From WVXT01 sp964403285 (lineage in GTDB: Bacteria > UBA6262 > WVXT01): a stretch of DNA of 64,000 nucleotides. The notes beneath the pieces were generated by a model that made no database searches, was not told the DNA's origin, and saw only the letters and a list, made by a program, of their open reading frames with translations. Below, piece by piece: positions 61,418 through 64,000 of this stretch. Within the stretch, counting starts at the first letter, position 1. Every line of letters starts with the position of its first letter. Where the stretch lies: contig CAYOFG010000006.1 in assembly GCA_964403285.1 (NCBI GenBank), positions 3,092 to 67,091 of the forward strand, given 5' to 3'. Position numbers and translations under genes: made by a program.

Positions 61418-61879
61418 ATGAAATTCTTAGTAGATTTTATGCTTGGCAGGCTTTGCAAATGGCTGAGGTTACTCGGTTACGATGCCTCCTATTTTGTATC
61501 TGAGAAGAAGAGTGATCTGATATATCAAAGCCTGAAAGAAGGAAGGATAATACTGACCCGGGACCACCAATTAAGCAAGAAGAAAGCAATAAAGTTAGTT
61601 ATAATTAATAGCGATTTGCTGGAAGAGCAATTGGAACAGGTTTTTTCTGAACTGAATATTAAAGTAGACCCCGACGAGATATTTACCAGGTGCTTAGTGT
61701 GCAATGACATTCTTCAGGAAGTAGAAAAAGAAAAGGTTAAAGATAGAGTCCCCAATTACGTTTTTCAGACAAAGAATGAATTTTCTTTCTGTGCAAATTG
61801 TCAGAAGATATACTGGAAGGGAACCCACTGGGACTTGGCACATCAACTTCTCAAAAAACTAAAAGGCACGAAAGAGTAA
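61418..61879 (+). CDS. Mut7-C family RNase-domain protein
   Basis: A 153-residue protein: KFLVDFMLGRLCKWLRLLGYDA at the start, ILTRDHQLSKKK near 48, then a zinc ribbon CLVCND...CANCQKIYWKGTHW near 94-137. This is the PIN-like Mut7-C domain with its treble-clef zinc ribbon. The acidic residues at positions 6 and 51 are the likely nuclease metal ligands. Its biological role is unknown in most bacteria. It follows the DUF362 gene after 14 bases. Confidence 0.87.
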   Translation: MKFLVDFMLGRLCKWLRLLGYDASYFVSEKKSDLIYQSLKEGRIILTRDHQLSKKKAIKLVIINSDLLEEQLEQVFSELNIKVDPDEIFTRCLVCNDILQEVEKEKVKDRVPNYVFQTKNEFSFCANCQKIYWKGTHWDLAHQLLKKLKGTKE

Positions 61880-61889
61880 TGAACAAAAA

Positions 61890-61930
61890 TCCCCTCTCCC
61901 CTGGGGGAGAGGGTGAGGGGGAGAGGAGAT
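61890..61930. repeat. CCCCTCTCCC/GGGAGAGGG palindromic repeat
   Basis: CCCCTCTCCCC-TG-GGGGAGAGGG, then TGAGGGGGAGAGG, which also acts as Shine-Dalgarno for the next gene. Related copies lie at 46449 and 53168. Confidence 0.7.
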
Positions 61931-61935
61931 AGTTT

Positions 61936-62177
61936 ATGGGATACGAAGCTGCTATTTCAAAAGCGTGGGCAGAATTGGAAAATCTTACCCAGGAAAAAAG
62001 TCATACTGTCCGTTTTCTGGACGATGAATACAGGATTGATTTAGAGAAAAAAACCATTTTATCTATATCCGCCAATGCTCCCCCAAAGACTCACATCAGT
62101 ATTCTGCTGTTGCATTATCTTTCCCGCAGACTAAAAGGCCTTCCTCAACCAACAGGAGAATGGATTTCCTTTAAGCA
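61936..62177 (+). CDS. DUF3786 domain protein, N-terminal fragment cut by an N gap
   Basis: The visible 80 residues (YEAAISKAWAELENL, VRFLDDEYRIDLEKKTIL, ILLLHYLSRRLKGLPQPTGEWISFK) match the start of DUF3786 proteins, which often accompany corrinoid or ferredoxin proteins in anaerobes. The gene then runs into 100 N (62178-62277). The short open stretch after the gap (AVITAEVVASTI to a stop at 62316) cannot be joined to it safely, because the gap length is arbitrary. Confidence 0.75.
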
Positions 62178-62277
62178 NNNNNNNNNNNNNNNNNNNNNNN
62201 NNNNNNNNNNNNNNNNNNNNNNNNNNNNNNNNNNNNNNNNNNNNNNNNNNNNNNNNNNNNNNNNNNNNNNNNNNNNN
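62178..62277. other. Scaffold gap of unknown size
   Basis: 100 N with no duplicated flank, unlike the gap at 60214. Real sequence is missing here. It removes the end of the DUF3786 gene and whatever ends at 62316. Confidence 0.9.
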
Positions 62278-62321
62278 GCAGTGATTACAGCCGAAGTCGT
62301 AGCCTCTACGATTTGAAGACT

Positions 62322-62969
62322 ATGAAAATAACCAAAATTGAAAAGCAGAAACGTCGACAAGATTTATTTTCCTTATTTCTTGACGGAAAATATGCGTTCC
62401 ATTTGCATAAAGATGTGCTTTCCGACTTGAAATGGAAAATAGGGCAGGAAGTCGACCAACAGGAGATAAAAAGAGTCACTTACCTGGAACAACTCAAAGA
62501 AGCTCGCGATTATGCATTTCTTCTCTTATCCTATCGCGCCCGGGGCTGTCAGGAAATCACAGGGAGACTTCTCAAGAAAGGCTACGAGAGAAAGATAGCC
62601 GAGGAGGTGGTTGAGGAATTAAAACGTCTCCATTATCTGGATGACCGCGCTTTTGCCATAGAATGGGTGGAGATGAGACTGAGAGGGAAGAGAGGAAAGA
62701 GACTAATACGTCAGGAACTCTTGAAAAAGGGAATAGAAAAAGAGATAATCGACGATTCCATAGATGAAGGCCTTAAGAAAATTGGACCGACTGAAGATGA
62801 GTTGGCCTGGCAAGCAATTGAAAAGAGGATTCCCCGGTATCAGAAATTGGAAAAGTCGAAAGCCTACCGCAGAATAAAAGATTTCTTAATTCGTCGGGGA
62901 TTTTCCCTTGAGACTACTGAAAATACCCTGGATAAATTTTTTCAGGATTACGGAAAAGATTCTGAATAG
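62322..62969 (+). CDS. recX: Regulatory protein RecX
   Basis: A 215-residue helical protein with KITKIEKQKRRQDLFSLFLDG at the start, YRARGCQEITGRLLKKGY near 66, YLDDRAFAIEWVEMRLRGKRGKR near 105, and RRIKDFLIRRGFSLETTE near 186, the three-repeat RecX pattern. It modulates RecA filaments. recA often lies next to it; here the gap precedes it, so recA could have been lost in the gap or be elsewhere. ATG 62322 is chosen over TTG 62313. Confidence 0.88.
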   Translation: MKITKIEKQKRRQDLFSLFLDGKYAFHLHKDVLSDLKWKIGQEVDQQEIKRVTYLEQLKEARDYAFLLLSYRARGCQEITGRLLKKGYERKIAEEVVEELKRLHYLDDRAFAIEWVEMRLRGKRGKRLIRQELLKKGIEKEIIDDSIDEGLKKIGPTEDELAWQAIEKRIPRYQKLEKSKAYRRIKDFLIRRGFSLETTENTLDKFFQDYGKDSE

Positions 62970-62978
62970 AGTAACAGT

Positions 62979-64000
62979 ATGAAAAAGTTTATAAGCGGTC
63001 TGGGAATTAACATCCTTCTTCTGGGAATAATCAGTCTCTTAACCGATGTCTCCAGCGAAATGATGCTGGCTATCCTTCCTCTTTTTATTGCTTCTCTGGG
63101 CGGAGCGGGAATAGCCATTGGTCTTATTGGCGGTATAGGTGACAGCGTAGCCTCCTTGCTTAAAGTCTTTTCCGGATACTGGTCAGATAGATTGGGAAAG
63201 AGGAAACCTTTCGTTTTTTTTGGCTATTCCATCTCCTCGGTGGCAAAACTTTTCTTTCCTTTTATTACCAGCTGGACGCAACTTCTAATCTTAAGACCAA
63301 TAGAAAGAGTGGGAAAAGGCGTACGCGATGCCCCTCGTGATGCCTTAATTGCTGCCTCGTCTAAAGTAGAAGTTAGAGGAAAAGCATTTGGATTCCATCG
63401 TGCAATGGACTCTTCTGGCGCTTTTTTGGGAGCCCTTTTAGCCTTTATTCTCTTTTGGTTTCTAAAATTTGAATTTAAGCCCATACTTTTTATTTCGGCT
63501 TTAATCAGTTTTTTAGCCCTACTTCCTTTTGTCTGGGTTAAAGAAACAGCGGTTACCGACCAGAACAAAAGGGAAAATTCATTCAGAATAAACCTCAAGA
63601 ATCTCCCCACGTCCTTTAGAAGATACCTTAGGGTTACGGTTGTCTTCGCTTTGGGAAACTTTACCTATATGTTCTTTATTCTCAGAGCCAGGGATGTTTT
63701 TCAACCTCTCTTTTCTTCCAGGTTAGCTATTGCTATTCCCATCCTGCTATATTGCTGGTTCAACATCGTCTATGCTCTATTTTCTCTACCGGGAGGGATA
63801 CTCTCGGATAGAATTGGCCAAAGGAGAACTTTGAGGATTGGTTATTTCGCGCACGTTCTCTCGTGTCTCGGATTTGCGTTCCTGGGAACACTCGCCTCTT
63901 TCATTATACTGTTTGCCGTTTACGGGTTCTCTTTCGCGCTGGTGGAAGGGAATCAGCGGGCATTCGCTTCAGTCTTTGTGGGAGAAAATCTACGAGGAAC
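62979..64000 (+). CDS. Major facilitator superfamily transporter, 3' end outside the window
   Basis: The frame starts at ATG 62979 nine bases after recX and stays open to the last base (340 residues visible). It has multiple hydrophobic helices, the MFS loop motif GYWSDRLGKRKPF near residue 66 and its repeat GGILSDRIGQRRTLRIG near 270. The PIERVGKGVRDAPRDALIAAS segment near 107 is typical of a widespread MFS subgroup in candidate phyla. The substrate is unknown. Confidence 0.85.
   Translation, partial: MKKFISGLGINILLLGIISLLTDVSSEMMLAILPLFIASLGGAGIAIGLIGGIGDSVASLLKVFSGYWSDRLGKRKPFVFFGYSISSVAKLFFPFITSWTQLLILRPIERVGKGVRDAPRDALIAASSKVEVRGKAFGFHRAMDSSGAFLGALLAFILFWFLKFEFKPILFISALISFLALLPFVWVKETAVTDQNKRENSFRINLKNLPTSFRRYLRVTVVFALGNFTYMFFILRARDVFQPLFSSRLAIAIPILLYCWFNIVYALFSLPGGILSDRIGQRRTLRIGYFAHVLSCLGFAFLGTLASFIILFAVYGFSFALVEGNQRAFASVFVGENLRG

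Noticed and set aside
61936..62316. One continuous DUF3786 gene across the N gap to the stop at 62316
   Set aside because: The 100-N length is arbitrary, so frame continuity across it is meaningless, and the 12 residues after the gap cannot be assigned.

Overview
The window reads as a chromosome segment of an uncultivated, probably anaerobic bacterium with moderately low GC. All supported genes lie on the + strand. Housekeeping neighbourhoods are of ordinary bacterial type (rpmF-plsX-fabHDG-acpP-fabF-rnc; ribD-ribE-ribBA-ribH-nusB-ligA). Ferredoxin-linked flavoproteins (a NfnAB/SudAB-like pair, and an acyl-CoA dehydrogenase with EtfB and a ferredoxin-fused EtfA) suggest anaerobic metabolism. 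A GDP-heptose gene set and a large glycan locus suggest a complex cell surface. Candidate phyla such as Omnitrophota or Aerophobota are possible, but I cannot assign a lineage from sequence alone. Two 100-N runs show that this is a scaffold.

Layout. 1-31907: a surface-polysaccharide locus. It holds methyltransferases (one with an in-frame TGA), GT4 and GT39-type glycosyltransferases, two AsnB-type amidotransferases, a complete GDP-D-glycero-D-manno-heptose gene set (gmhA, gmhB, hddA, hddC) with a transaldolase-like aldolase, a Wzx-like flippase, a heparinase II/III protein, a nucleotide-sugar dehydrogenase, sugar epimerases and a WecA-like initiating transferase. 31938-37738: a LeuC/LeuD-type hydro-lyase, an NAD-type isocitrate dehydrogenase-like enzyme, ndk and the Nfn/Sud pair. 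37735-44326: promoter, rpmF, plsX, fatty-acid synthesis genes and rnc. 44494-47726: acyl-CoA dehydrogenase, etfB, etfA. 47774-53161: smc, a WecG-type glycosyltransferase and a phosphoesterase. 53217-59509: an FMN riboswitch with attenuator, the riboflavin operon, nusB and ligA. 59510-64000: a REP-associated tyrosine transposase (RAYT) with its repeats, a DUF362 ferredoxin protein, a Mut7-C protein, a DUF3786 fragment, recX and an MFS transporter that runs off the end.

The most unusual content is a nested system of palindromic repeats between genes. Several families share one plan: an outer stem that encloses two or more separate hairpins. A distinct 51-bp element with 13-bp terminal inverted repeats occurs three times (29583, 47833, 51607). 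Each copy sits in the loop of another palindrome and is flanked by a 4-bp duplication, TAAA/TTTA. The RAYT gene at 59540 is flanked by one of these repeat families and carries a complete 54-bp copy inside its own reading frame, read as 18 codons. Repeats also supply stop codons and C-terminal tails to neighbouring genes. The first N gap (60214-60313) is flanked by an exact 55-base duplication and is probably an unmerged contig overlap rather than missing DNA.
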